A DNA stretch of 64,000 nucleotides from Geomonas oryzisoli. Lineage in GTDB: Bacteria; Desulfobacterota; Desulfuromonadia; Geobacterales; Geobacteraceae. The notes under the pieces were generated by a model. The model had not been told where the DNA came from, ran no database searches, and was given only the letters and a program-made list of their open reading frames with translations. The position numbers were made by a program, and so were the translations under genes. Numbering within the stretch: position 1 is the stretch's first letter; each line of letters starts with the position of its first letter. Shown piece after piece: positions 7,008 to 14,370 of this stretch. Location of the stretch: positions 4,678,228 to 4,742,227 of the forward strand of contig NZ_CP076723.1 of the NCBI RefSeq assembly GCF_018986915.1, written 5' to 3'.

Positions 7008-8996
7008 ATGGACAAATTCGAACTGGTAACCGGTTTCCAGGCGCGGGGCGACCAGCCGCGCGCCATCGAAGAGCTTTCCGAAGGGGTGCTGCGCGGCGAC
7101 CAGCACCAGGTCCTGCTCGGGGTCACCGGCTCCGGCAAGACCTTCACCATGGCGCAGGTCATCGCCTCGTGCAACCGCCCCGCCCTCGTGCTCGCTCCCA
7201 ACAAGACCCTCGCGGCCCAGCTCTACGGCGAGTTCAAGGAGCTCTTCCCAAACAACGCCGTCGAATACTTCGTTTCCTACTACGATTACTACCAGCCCGA
7301 AGCCTACATCCCCTCCTCGGACACCTTCATCGAGAAGGACTCCTCGATCAACGACGAGATCGACAAATTCCGCCATGCCGCGACCAGGAGCCTGTTGACC
7401 CGGCGCGACGTGATCATCGTCGCCTCGGTTTCCTGCATCTACGGCATCGGCTCGCCGGAATCGTACCAGGAGATGCAGATCCGGGTGCGCGAGGGGGACG
7501 ATCTCGGCCGCGACGAGCTGTTGAAGCGCCTGGTGGAGATCCAGTACGAGAGAAACGACGTCGACTTCCACCGCGGCAGCTTCCGGGTGCGCGGCGACAC
7601 CGTCGAGGTGTTCCCTGCTCACGATGACGAGCGCGCCATCCGCATCGAGTTCTGGGGCGACACCGTGGAGGCGATCTCGGAGATCGACCCGCTGCGCGGC
7701 GTGCAGCTCCAGAAACTGCCGCGTTTCGCCATCTACCCGGCGTCGCACTACGTGGCGAGCCGCCAGACCCTGGAGCGGGCCGTCGAGCAGATCCGGCTCG
7801 AACTGGAGGAGCGCATCCGCTACTTCAAGGAGCAGAACATGCTCCTGGAGGCGCAGCGCATCGAGCAGCGCACCTTCTTCGACATCGAGATGATGGAGCA
7901 GATGGGCTTTTGCCAGGGGATCGAGAACTATTCCAGGCACTTCGACGGGCGCCAGGCGGGGGAGCCCCCCTACACGCTCATCGACTACTTCCCCGATGAT
8001 TTCCTGCTGGTGGTGGACGAGTCGCACATCACCGTGTCGCAGGTGGGTGGGATGTATCGCGGCGACCGGAGCCGCAAGGAAACCCTGGTCAACTTCGGCT
8101 TCCGGCTCCCCTCGGCCCTGGACAACCGGCCGCTTACCTTCCAGGAGTTCACCCGGAAGCTGAACCAGACCATCTACGTCTCGGCGACCCCAGCGGAGTA
8201 CGAGCTGAAGATGTCCGGGGGCGTCGTGGTGGAGCAGCTGATCCGCCCCACCGGCCTCATCGATCCGGTTATCGAGGTGCGTCCCGCGGCGGGGCAGGTG
8301 GACGATCTGCTGCACGAGGTCCGTCTCACCGCCGAGCGGGGCGAGCGCATCCTGGTCACCACCCTCACCAAGAGGATGGCGGAGGAGCTTACCGACTACT
8401 ACCGCGAACTCGGTATCCGGGTGCGTTACCTGCACTCCGACATCGACACCTTCCAGCGCATGGAGATCCTGCGCGATTTGCGGCTGGGCGAATTCGACGT
8501 GCTGGTCGGCATAAACCTGCTGCGCGAGGGGCTTGACCTCCCCGAGGTGTCGTTGGTCGCCATCCTTGACGCCGACAAGGAAGGGTTCCTGCGTTCGACC
8601 CGCTCCCTGATCCAGACCTGCGGTCGCGCCGCGAGGAACGTGTCCGGGCGGGTGCTCATGTACGCCGACAAGATAACCGGGTCGATGAAGGATGCCATCG
8701 ACGAGACCATCAGGCGCCGTGAGCTGCAGCAGGCCTACAACGAGGAGCACGGCATCACGCCCGAGAGTGTGAAGAGGCTGATCGCCAACGTGCTGCAGGC
8801 ACCCGAGGAGAAGGACTATGTCACGGTGCCGGTGAAGGGGGAGGATTTCCTCAATCCCAAGGACCTGGAGAAGACGCTGAAGCGGTTGAAGAAGGAGATG
8901 CTGGCCGCCGCCAAGGCCCAAGAGTTCGAGCGGGCGGCGGAGCTGCGCGACAAGATCAAGCGGCTCGAGGTGGCGGAAATTACCAAAGGCAATTGA
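7008..8996 (+). CDS. uvrB: Excinuclease ABC subunit B
   Basis: A 662-residue UvrB, the damage-verification helicase of nucleotide excision repair, which is loaded by UvrA and recruits UvrC. Walker [14 protein letters not shown] lies near residue 43. The beta-hairpin that clamps DNA is clear ([20 protein letters not shown]), followed by DEAD-like VVDESH, helicase motifs ([29 protein letters not shown]) and the UVR motif at the C-terminus ([18 protein letters not shown]), which binds UvrC. Length is normal. uvrA lies about 51 kb away in its own unit. The stop codon overlaps a short CAATTGAC repeat. Confidence 0.98.
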   Translation: MDKFELVTGFQARGDQPRAIEELSEGVLRGDQHQVLLGVTGSGKTFTMAQVIASCNRPALVLAPNKTLAAQLYGEFKELFPNNAVEYFVSYYDYYQPEAYIPSSDTFIEKDSSINDEIDKFRHAATRSLLTRRDVIIVASVSCIYGIGSPESYQEMQIRVREGDDLGRDELLKRLVEIQYERNDVDFHRGSFRVRGDTVEVFPAHDDERAIRIEFWGDTVEAISEIDPLRGVQLQKLPRFAIYPASHYVASRQTLERAVEQIRLELEERIRYFKEQNMLLEAQRIEQRTFFDIEMMEQMGFCQGIENYSRHFDGRQAGEPPYTLIDYFPDDFLLVVDESHITVSQVGGMYRGDRSRKETLVNFGFRLPSALDNRPLTFQEFTRKLNQTIYVSATPAEYELKMSGGVVVEQLIRPTGLIDPVIEVRPAAGQVDDLLHEVRLTAERGERILVTTLTKRMAEELTDYYRELGIRVRYLHSDIDTFQRMEILRDLRLGEFDVLVGINLLREGLDLPEVSLVAILDADKEGFLRSTRSLIQTCGRAARNVSGRVLMYADKITGSMKDAIDETIRRRELQQAYNEEHGITPESVKRLIANVLQAPEEKDYVTVPVKGEDFLNPKDLEKTLKRLKKEMLAAAKAQEFERAAELRDKIKRLEVAEITKGN

Positions 8997-9042
8997 CGAT
9001 TGACAATGGACAATTGACAACGAAAGGCAATTGACAACGAAA
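8985..9042. repeat. Short CAATTGAC-type tandem repeat at the uvrB stop
   Basis: Units of the form AATTGAC, ATTGACAA and GACAATTGAC recur four to five times. The block GGCAATTGAC is present twice, the first copy supplying the last codons and the stop of uvrB. Confidence 0.7.
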
Positions 9043-9080
9043 AAGCCCCTCGGTCCCGTTGCGGGAGAGGGGCTTTAATT
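9042..9080. terminator. Terminator between uvrB and the convergent pcnB gene
   Basis: AAGCCCCTC pairs with GAGGGGCTT and an inner TCCCG/CGGGA stem closes a TTG loop. A strand end at each side suits termination of uvrB and, less strongly, of the opposing gene. Confidence 0.75.
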
Positions 9081-9089
9081 ATGAGCAGA

Positions 9090-9195
9090 AGGGACAGGCT
9101 CCGTTTAGATGCCTGTCCCTCTAGCGGGACGCTCCATTCCGCGAAGCCACCTTACCCAAGCCTAAGGGGACAGGCACCTGGCGGAGCCAGTCCCC
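9090..9195. repeat. Pair of GGGACAGGC hairpin repeats
   Basis: AGGGACAGGC pairs perfectly with GCCTGTCCCT (9090-9120). A second related hairpin, GGGGACAGG with CCAGTCCCC, lies at 9166-9195. They occupy the gap between the uvrB terminator and the end of the opposing pcnB gene, which holds no gene. Confidence 0.75.
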
Positions 9196-9230
9196 CTCCT
9201 TCGGTGAAGGGCTTCAAGGGGAAGGAAACC

Positions 9231-10655
9231 TTATTCCGGCGCGCCTCCGGGTTTTCTGCGCCGTCTTCTCCTGCGTCGCTTTTTCTTGGCACCCTCGGCG
9301 GCTGCCGCCTCGCCTTTGGGGTGGGGCGCGGACTCTACTCCCTCCGCCTGCTGGGCGGCGAAGCGCTCCCACCACTCGGCCAGAGATCGCTTGGGAGGGG
9401 TAAGCTGCTCCATGAAATGCAGATACTGGAGGGCATCACGGAAGGCGGGACGTGCCACCACGCCGCGGCCGTTTCGCCCCGGTGTCTTCTGGAAGCGATG
9501 CTGCAGGTTCAGGATGTCACGTACCGTGACCAGCACCCGGTTCGGGACCGAGACGGTTGGGGTAAGTTCGCCGGCAAAGGCGGCCACCGCGGCGTCGGTC
9601 GCCTGCTGCGGGGGAAGCCCCTCGTCACGGAACTGCGCCACCTTCTCCTCCAGGTACTCGCCGAACATGAGGGCGATCAGCAGTGGCGGCGTCACGGCTA
9701 TCCCCTGGCCGATCTGGTCGTCGGCCCATTCGAGCGCCTTGCCCACACGGACGTGGGGATAGCAGTCCGATTCACGGGAAAGCCAGGCGTCGAAATGGGG
9801 GAAGAGCGGCTCAAACAGCCCGCTGTGGCGCAACATCTGGTAGGTCCGCTCGCCGGCGCCCATGAGGAGCAGTTTCAGCACCTCCTCGTAAAGGCGCGGC
9901 GGGGTCGCCTTGTTGATGGTGCCGCACAGGGCCTCGATGGCGGCCTCGGTGCGCGGTTCGATGTTGAAGCCGAGCATGGAGGCGAACCGGATGGCGCGGA
10001 TCATGCGCACGGGGTCTTCGGTGAAGCGGACCATGGGGTCGCCGATGGTGCGGATCAGACCGTTCTTAAGATCCTCCATGCCGCCCACGTGGTCGATGAT
10101 GGAGAAGTCGGCGATGTTGTAGAACAGGGCGTTAACGGTGAAATCCCGCCGAACGGCATCCTCTTCCGGCGTGCCGAACACGTTGTCCCGGAGCACCATG
10201 CCGTCCTCGCTCTTCAAGATGGGAGGACCGTGGTGGTGCCGGCGCCTTCTCCGGTCGCGCTCCTCTTCGAGTTGCTCCGCCTCGGAAGGAGCCTCCACCG
10301 GTTCCTCGGGCAGCGCCTCGGCGGCTTCTTCCTGGGCTGCTTCGGCGGCATCGACGGTGGAGCGGAAGGTGGCGACTTCGATGATCTCGTCGTGGAAGTG
10401 AATGTGGGCGAGGCGGAAGCGGCGGCCGATCAGGCGGCAGTTGCGGAACAGCTTCTTGAGCTGGTTGGGGGTTGCGTCGGTAACGACGTCGAAGTCCTTG
10501 GGTTCGCGCCCGAGGAGCAGGTCCCTGACGCCGCCGCCCACCAGGTAGGCGATGAAGCCGTGCTCCCGGAGCTTGTAGAGCACCTTGACACCGTTGGGAC
10601 TCAATAAGGACCGGGAGATTGAATGCTCCGCGCGCGGGATGATGATTTTTTCCAT
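9231..10655 (-). CDS. pcnB: Poly(A) polymerase / CCA-adding nucleotidyltransferase family protein
   Basis: About 474 residues. The class II nucleotidyltransferase head is clear: YLVGGGVRDLLLGREPKDFDVVTDA with the GGxxRD and DxD catalytic motifs, then the ATP-site region RRDFTVNALFYNI and a DPVRMIRAIRFASMLGF segment. A charged insertion rich in Glu (about residues 105-130) and a strongly basic C-terminus (KKKRRRRRRRRK) favour a poly(A) polymerase (PcnB) over a CCA enzyme; basic tails occur in PcnB for RNA binding. Both activities share the fold, so the substrate is inferred. Start MEKIII is chosen; an upstream MNTN start is possible, and neither has a strong ribosome site. Confidence 0.85.
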   Translation of the reverse strand: MEKIIIPRAEHSISRSLLSPNGVKVLYKLREHGFIAYLVGGGVRDLLLGREPKDFDVVTDATPNQLKKLFRNCRLIGRRFRLAHIHFHDEIIEVATFRSTVDAAEAAQEEAAEALPEEPVEAPSEAEQLEEERDRRRRRHHHGPPILKSEDGMVLRDNVFGTPEEDAVRRDFTVNALFYNIADFSIIDHVGGMEDLKNGLIRTIGDPMVRFTEDPVRMIRAIRFASMLGFNIEPRTEAAIEALCGTINKATPPRLYEEVLKLLLMGAGERTYQMLRHSGLFEPLFPHFDAWLSRESDCYPHVRVGKALEWADDQIGQGIAVTPPLLIALMFGEYLEEKVAQFRDEGLPPQQATDAAVAAFAGELTPTVSVPNRVLVTVRDILNLQHRFQKTPGRNGRGVVARPAFRDALQYLHFMEQLTPPKRSLAEWWERFAAQQAEGVESAPHPKGEAAAAEGAKKKRRRRRRRRKPGGAPE

Positions 10656-10726
10656 GTTAGTGTTCATTCGCGGGAAATTAGCATAAATCCGCTGCAAAGG
10701 CAAAGGGTGCGGAGTTGATTTTATTG

Positions 10727-10746
10727 ACTTTGGTCATGACTAAAGT
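10727..10746. promoter_or_regulatory. Near-perfect 20-bp palindrome, candidate operator
   Basis: ACTTTGGTCATGACTAAAGT is a palindrome except at one symmetric pair. It lies about 15-25 nt upstream of the YgbA_NO gene, where an NO- or redox-responsive repressor or activator would bind. Which regulator binds is not known. Confidence 0.5.
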
Positions 10747-10760
10747 GGATTTGTTCTGCT

Positions 10761-11075
10761 ATGGTGGCGACCATGGAAAAGAGAGCGAAGCAGGAAAAAG
10801 ATATCAGGGTCCTGGAAACCTTCATCGGCTGCTACTGCCGCAGCAAGCACAAAAGCCCGAAGGGTGTGCTCTGTGAGGAGTGCTCAGTGCTTCTGGCCTA
10901 TGCCAGGACGAAGCGGGAGAAATGCCCTCTCGACCCCAAGCCCACGTGCAAGCACTGTCACGTGCACTGCTACGGCAAGGCGCAGCGCGCCAGGATCCGC
11001 GAGATCATGGCCTACTCGGGAAAACACTTGATGCTGCGCGGCCGCCTCGATCTGCTCTGGCATTACTTTTTTTAG
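10761..11075 (+). CDS. YgbA_NO family protein (nitrosative-stress associated)
   Basis: A 104-residue Cys-rich protein: CYCRSKHK, LCEECSVLL, KREKCPLDPKPTCKHCHVHCY. This pattern of paired cysteines plus YGKAQRARIREIMAYSGK is the PF11756 family, named after E. coli ygbA, which is induced by NO through NsrR. The cysteines suggest a bound metal or Fe-S cluster. The start may be ATG 10761 or the in-frame ATG at 10773. An almost perfect palindrome sits just upstream and is a plausible operator. Function in Geobacterales is unknown. Confidence 0.85.
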   Translation: MVATMEKRAKQEKDIRVLETFIGCYCRSKHKSPKGVLCEECSVLLAYARTKREKCPLDPKPTCKHCHVHCYGKAQRARIREIMAYSGKHLMLRGRLDLLWHYFF

Positions 11076-11080
11076 AGGAC

Positions 11081-11168
11081 GTTCTACGTTCTAGGTTCTA
11101 CGTTCTACGTTAGAACCTGGATGAAGGAACGGTTTTTAACTTAGAACGTAGAACATAGAACTTGGAAC
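11081..11168. repeat. ACGTTCTA-type inverted repeat
   Basis: Four GTTCTA-type units run rightward and four TAGAAC-type units run back, giving an imperfect hairpin of about 88 nt between the YgbA_NO gene and the ferredoxin-like gene. Such elements are common between genes in this group. Confidence 0.75.
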
Positions 11169-11187
11169 GGATTTTAGGAGGTTATAG

Positions 11188-12003
11188 ATGATCAGGAAAA
11201 TCGTGCATATCGACCAGGACAAGTGCGACGGCTGCGGACTCTGCGTCCCGTCCTGCGCGGAAGGCGCTATCAAGATAGTCGACGGAAAGGCGCAGATCGC
11301 AGCGGATAACCTGTGTGACGGCTTGGGTGCCTGTCTGGGCGAGTGCCCGCAGGACGCCATCACCATCATAGAGCGTGATGCGGACGAGTTCGACGAGGCT
11401 GCAGTAGAGAAACATCTCACAGCCCAAGGCGGAGCACCCGCTCACGGACACGGTCACGGTCACGGACACGGTCACGGTCACGGTCACGGTCACGGTCATG
11501 GTCATGGTCATGGTCATGGTCATGGTCATGGTCATGGTCATGGTCATGGTCATGGCGGAGGTTGCCCGGGTTCCCGCGTTCAGAGCTTCGCACCGGCACC
11601 GTCCGGGCCGGCGCCCGCGGCAGGTTCGGTGCAAAGCCAACTGGCACAGTGGCCGGTGCAGTTGCACCTGGTGCCGGTGACTGCGCCGTACTTCAAGGAT
11701 GCGGAGCTGCTCATCACCGCGGATTGCGTGCCCTTCGCCTACGCCAACTACCACCAGGACTTCCTCGCCGGAAAGGCCGTCGTGGTCGGTTGCCCGAAAC
11801 TCGACGACAACAACGCATACCTCGCGAAGCTGACTGAGCTGTTCCGCGTCGCCGGCATCAAGGGGATCACGGTGCTCAGGATGGAAGTTCCCTGCTGCGG
11901 CGGCATCGTCATGGCGGCGCGCCAGGCCCTGGCAGCTTCCGGGATGGAGATCCCGTTCCGCGAGGTAACTGTCAGCATTCGCGGGGAAATCATCGAGCGC
12001 TAG
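11188..12003 (+). CDS. Ferredoxin-like iron-sulfur protein with long His-Gly repeat
   Basis: A 271-residue protein. Residues 1-60 form a two-cluster ferredoxin domain: CDGCGLCVPSCAEGAI and CDGLGACLGECPQDAI. Residues about 86-123 are 19 consecutive His-Gly dipeptides. The C-terminal domain (about 150-271) has LLITADCVPFAYANYHQDF, VVVGCPKLDD and MEVPCCGGIVMAARQA, a Cys-bearing domain found in related ferredoxin proteins of anaerobes. The tract is encoded by nine CACGGW units followed by ten CATGGY units, a sign of slippage growth. The His tract suggests Ni, Zn or Co binding. The redox partner is unknown. AGGAGG precedes the start. Confidence 0.85.
   Translation: MIRKIVHIDQDKCDGCGLCVPSCAEGAIKIVDGKAQIAADNLCDGLGACLGECPQDAITIIERDADEFDEAAVEKHLTAQGGAPAHGHGHGHGHGHGHGHGHGHGHGHGHGHGHGHGHGHGHGGGCPGSRVQSFAPAPSGPAPAAGSVQSQLAQWPVQLHLVPVTAPYFKDAELLITADCVPFAYANYHQDFLAGKAVVVGCPKLDDNNAYLAKLTELFRVAGIKGITVLRMEVPCCGGIVMAARQALAASGMEIPFREVTVSIRGEIIER
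11443..11556 (+). repeat. Hexanucleotide (CA[C/T]GG[T/A])19 microsatellite in coding sequence
   Basis: Nineteen 6-nt units in frame, encoding His-Gly each time. The first nine use CAC and the last ten use CAT, so two separate expansions are likely. Confidence 0.97.
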
Positions 12004-12147
12004 AGGTGTCGTGGTAGCAGGAAACGGGGGCTTCTAGAAAGCACAAAGGACAAATAGGACGCTTTTTATCTTTTTTGATTGACAGGGGATTGGACCGCTG
12101 GTACAGTTGCTCCCATTAGAATCCCAATCAGCCCAAAGGAGAAAAGC

Positions 12148-12750
12148 ATGAGTCTTACTACCTTGGTTACTAAGGAAGCCCCCGATTTTACAGCGCAGGC
12201 GGTGTTGCCCGATAACTCCTTCGCAGAGCTCACTCTGTCCAAATATCGCGGCAAGTACGTCGTCCTCTTTTTCTACCCGCTCGACTTCACCTTCGTCTGC
12301 CCCTCCGAGATCCTTGCCTTCAACAAGAGGGTGGCGGAATTCAAGGAGAAGAACTGCGAGGTCATCGGCGTTTCCGTAGACTCCAGGTTCACCCATCTGG
12401 CCTGGAAAAACACTACGGTGGAAAACGGCGGCATCGGCAATGTCCAATACCCGCTGGTCGAGGATCTCGACAAGTCCATCGCCAGGAGCTACGGCATCCT
12501 GCTGAACGAGTCGGTTGCGCTGCGCGGGTTGTTCCTGATCGACACCAAGGGCGTGGTTCGCCACACCGTCATCAACGATCTGCCGCTTGGGCGCAGCGTC
12601 GGCGAGGCGCTCAGGATGCTGGACGCGCTTCAGTTCGTCGAAACCCACGGCGGCGAAGTCTGCCCGGCCAACTGGCAGGAAGGTGAGGAGTCTATGAAGG
12701 CTTCCACCGCAGGCGTTGCCGAATATCTCGCCAAGAAGCACGGCAAGTAA
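12148..12750 (+). CDS. Typical 2-Cys peroxiredoxin (AhpC/Prx1 type)
   Basis: A 200-residue peroxiredoxin that reduces H2O2 and organic peroxides using thiol partners. The peroxidatic cysteine is in FYPLDFTFVCPSEILAF and the resolving cysteine in the C-terminal GGEVCPANW; the tail continues to EYLAKKHGK, as in the Prx1 subgroup. The start is the ATG preceded by AAAGGAG; the frame extends upstream without a plausible start. The protein is cytoplasmic. No ahpF or thioredoxin reductase gene is adjacent. A strong terminator follows. Confidence 0.95.
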   Translation: MSLTTLVTKEAPDFTAQAVLPDNSFAELTLSKYRGKYVVLFFYPLDFTFVCPSEILAFNKRVAEFKEKNCEVIGVSVDSRFTHLAWKNTTVENGGIGNVQYPLVEDLDKSIARSYGILLNESVALRGLFLIDTKGVVRHTVINDLPLGRSVGEALRMLDALQFVETHGGEVCPANWQEGEESMKASTAGVAEYLAKKHGK

Positions 12751-12778
12751 CCAGCATAGAGCCACAGCTTGAATAGAG

Positions 12779-12811
12779 AAAAGGCGCGGTTTTTCCAACC
12801 GCGCCTTTTTT
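12779..12811 (+). terminator. Terminator after the peroxiredoxin gene
   Basis: AAGGCGCGGTT pairs with AACCGCGCCTT and is followed by a T run. Confidence 0.92.
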
Positions 12812-12917
12812 GTTATTACTCTCTACAATGATAGAGGTAGTGCCGTCTTGCCAATGAAAGCCATCTATGTTACAAGAACATAGCATTTACCGACATGTAG
12901 CTCAAAAAGGAGTCGAC

Positions 12918-13328
12918 ATGCGTACCAAGGCAACCTTGTTATCCCTGTTGCTGCTCATGGTTTTTGCCACGTCTTCCTTTGCTTTGGAAGGTCAGCAGCC
13001 GGAGGCGATCGCGGAGAAGATGGCGTTCAAGCTGGTTCGCGGGGTGACCAACACCGCAACCTCGCTGGTCGAGGTGCCCAAGCAGTCCTACCTGATGGTG
13101 CGGGACCGCGGCAGCATAGGGTACGTGGTCGGGCCGCTGAAGGGCGTGGGTATGGCCTTCTACCGCCTGTTGACCGGCCTGACGGAGACCGTCTTTTTTG
13201 CGGTGCCGCAACCGGGCTATTACGACCCCATGATCAACCCCGAATTCGTCTGGGAGGGGTGGGAAGAAAAACGGGTAGAACCGAGGGGCCAGAGCGAGGC
13301 GCAACCAGTTCAGGCCAAGGGAGAGTAG
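12918..13328 (+). CDS. TIGR04073 family exported protein (exosortase-associated), first copy
   Basis: A 136-residue protein with a signal peptide (LLLLMVFATSSFALEG). The mature part shows the family pattern KLVRGVTNTATSLVEVPKQ, then IGYVVGPLKGVGMAFYRLLT and a PGYYDPMINPEFVW ending. TIGR04073 members are annotated as exosortase-system associated from genome context, not from experiment. No exosortase gene is visible here. AAAAAGGAG precedes the ATG, and the stop abuts the start of a paralog (second copy), so the two are translated as a pair. Confidence 0.8.
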   Translation: MRTKATLLSLLLLMVFATSSFALEGQQPEAIAEKMAFKLVRGVTNTATSLVEVPKQSYLMVRDRGSIGYVVGPLKGVGMAFYRLLTGLTETVFFAVPQPGYYDPMINPEFVWEGWEEKRVEPRGQSEAQPVQAKGE

Positions 13329-13703
13329 ATGATGCAGAAGAGGTTTGTTTGTCTGACCATACTGGCGCTGGCCCTGGCCCTGACGGTGGAGAAGGGGCAT
13401 GCCTCCGATTCCCGCACCGTGGATACCGCTTCGGCGCAGGAGGTGGTGGACGGCATGGCCAACAAGCTGGTTCGCGGGGTGGCCAATATAGCGACGGGAT
13501 GGTTGGAATTTCCGAAACAGATCTATCTCACCTGCAAGGAAGAAGGGGCCGTCAAGTGTCTCACCGTAGGTCCCGTCAAGGGGATAGGGATGACGCTGGT
13601 ACGTACCGCATCGGGTGTCGGCGAGACAGCCACGTTCTTCCTGGCGTACCCCGGTTTCTACGACCCGTTCCTGGACCCGGCCTACCCCTGGCAGAAGGAG
13701 TAG
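13329..13703 (+). CDS. TIGR04073 family exported protein, second copy
   Basis: A 124-residue paralog of the preceding gene. After a signal peptide (LTILALALALTVEKGHAS) come the same blocks: MANKLVRGVANIATGWLEFP, TVGPVKGIGMTLVRTASG and YPGFYDPFLDPAYPW. It starts on the nucleotide after the first gene's stop, so translational coupling is likely. Sequence similarity to the neighbour is restricted to these blocks; the linkers differ, which points to an old duplication. Function is unknown. Confidence 0.8.
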   Translation: MMQKRFVCLTILALALALTVEKGHASDSRTVDTASAQEVVDGMANKLVRGVANIATGWLEFPKQIYLTCKEEGAVKCLTVGPVKGIGMTLVRTASGVGETATFFLAYPGFYDPFLDPAYPWQKE

Positions 13704-13733
13704 GCGGACCGCATACCGCTTCCCCTATAACGC

Positions 13734-13783
13734 AAAAAGATCCATGGCCTGTTCCGCGACCGGAACCCTTGGATCTTTTTTTT
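13734..13783 (+). terminator. Terminator after the TIGR04073 pair
   Basis: AAAGATCCA pairs with TGGATCTTT, with an inner TTCCG/CGGAA stem and a run of eight T. Confidence 0.9.
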
Positions 13784-13801
13784 GCCCGCTTCGGAATCTG
13801 A

Positions 13802-13836
13802 AAATAAAAAAGGCCGCATCGTGAGATGCGGCCTTT
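13802..13836 (-). terminator. Terminator after the Ala/Lys-rich gene
   Basis: On the minus strand GGCCGCATC pairs with GATGCGGCC around a 4-nt loop, followed by TTTTTTATTTT. Confidence 0.9.
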
Positions 13837-13859
13837 CGCAATTACCCGTTAAGGGGAAA

Positions 13860-14099
13860 TTACTTTGCAGCCGGAGCAGCCGGAGCGGCCGGAGCAGCTT
13901 CTTTCTTCTCTTCTTTCTTAGCAGCGGCTTTCTTAGCAGCTTTTTTCTTCTTCGGAGCAGCTTTCTTAGCCGGAGCTTTCTCTTCTTTCTTAACCTCTGC
14001 AGCCGGAGCAGCAGCCGGAGCAGCGTCAGCAGCGAAAACAACACCAGCGAAAGCAACAGCAACGAGAGCAGCAACTACGGAGGACAGAACTTTTTTCAT
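13860..14099 (-). CDS. Small exported Ala/Lys/Glu-rich protein
   Basis: A 79-residue protein. It starts with a clean signal peptide (MKKVLSSVVAALVAVAFAGVVFAAD is the region; cleavage after VFA). The mature part is almost entirely Ala, Lys, Pro and Glu: AAPAAAPAAEVKKEEKAP, then KKAAPKKKKAAKKAAAKKEE and an AAPAAPAAPAAK tail. It resembles histone-H1-like or AlgP-like low-complexity tails, but being exported it more likely meets envelope polyanions. An AAGGAG site precedes the ATG and a perfect terminator follows, so it is a real, monocistronic gene. No family is recognised. Confidence 0.75.
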   Translation of the reverse strand: MKKVLSSVVAALVAVAFAGVVFAADAAPAAAPAAEVKKEEKAPAKKAAPKKKKAAKKAAAKKEEKKEAAPAAPAAPAAK

Positions 14100-14370
14100 G
14101 GTAAATCTCCTTGTACAAAATGGGTTGGTATCTCACATAGAGCAGGTTGCGTGCCAACCTCTCATTATAACTGTAAACGCTTGAAAAGCGGTGGGGAGGC
14201 TCCGGGAGGGGCGCCGTCTCTCATGATAATGTCGCCCCATATGCTCCAATGAGTACCGCAAATGGGGTATCTTTTGTGGTGGGGCATGCGTAGGGTATAT
14301 TGCTTGCCAGCGCTTCGAATATTTTGTTATTATGGCCGGTCACGGCTGAGCCGGGCTATCTGGGGGATTT

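Noticed and set aside
9081..10607. 508-codon plus-strand frame over pcnB
   Set aside because: Antisense shadow; starts within the repeat region and lacks conserved motifs.
11417..11647. Asp-His or Met-Val repeat proteins over the His-Gly tract
   Set aside because: Frames created by the hexanucleotide repeat; the ferredoxin frame has the CxxC motifs.
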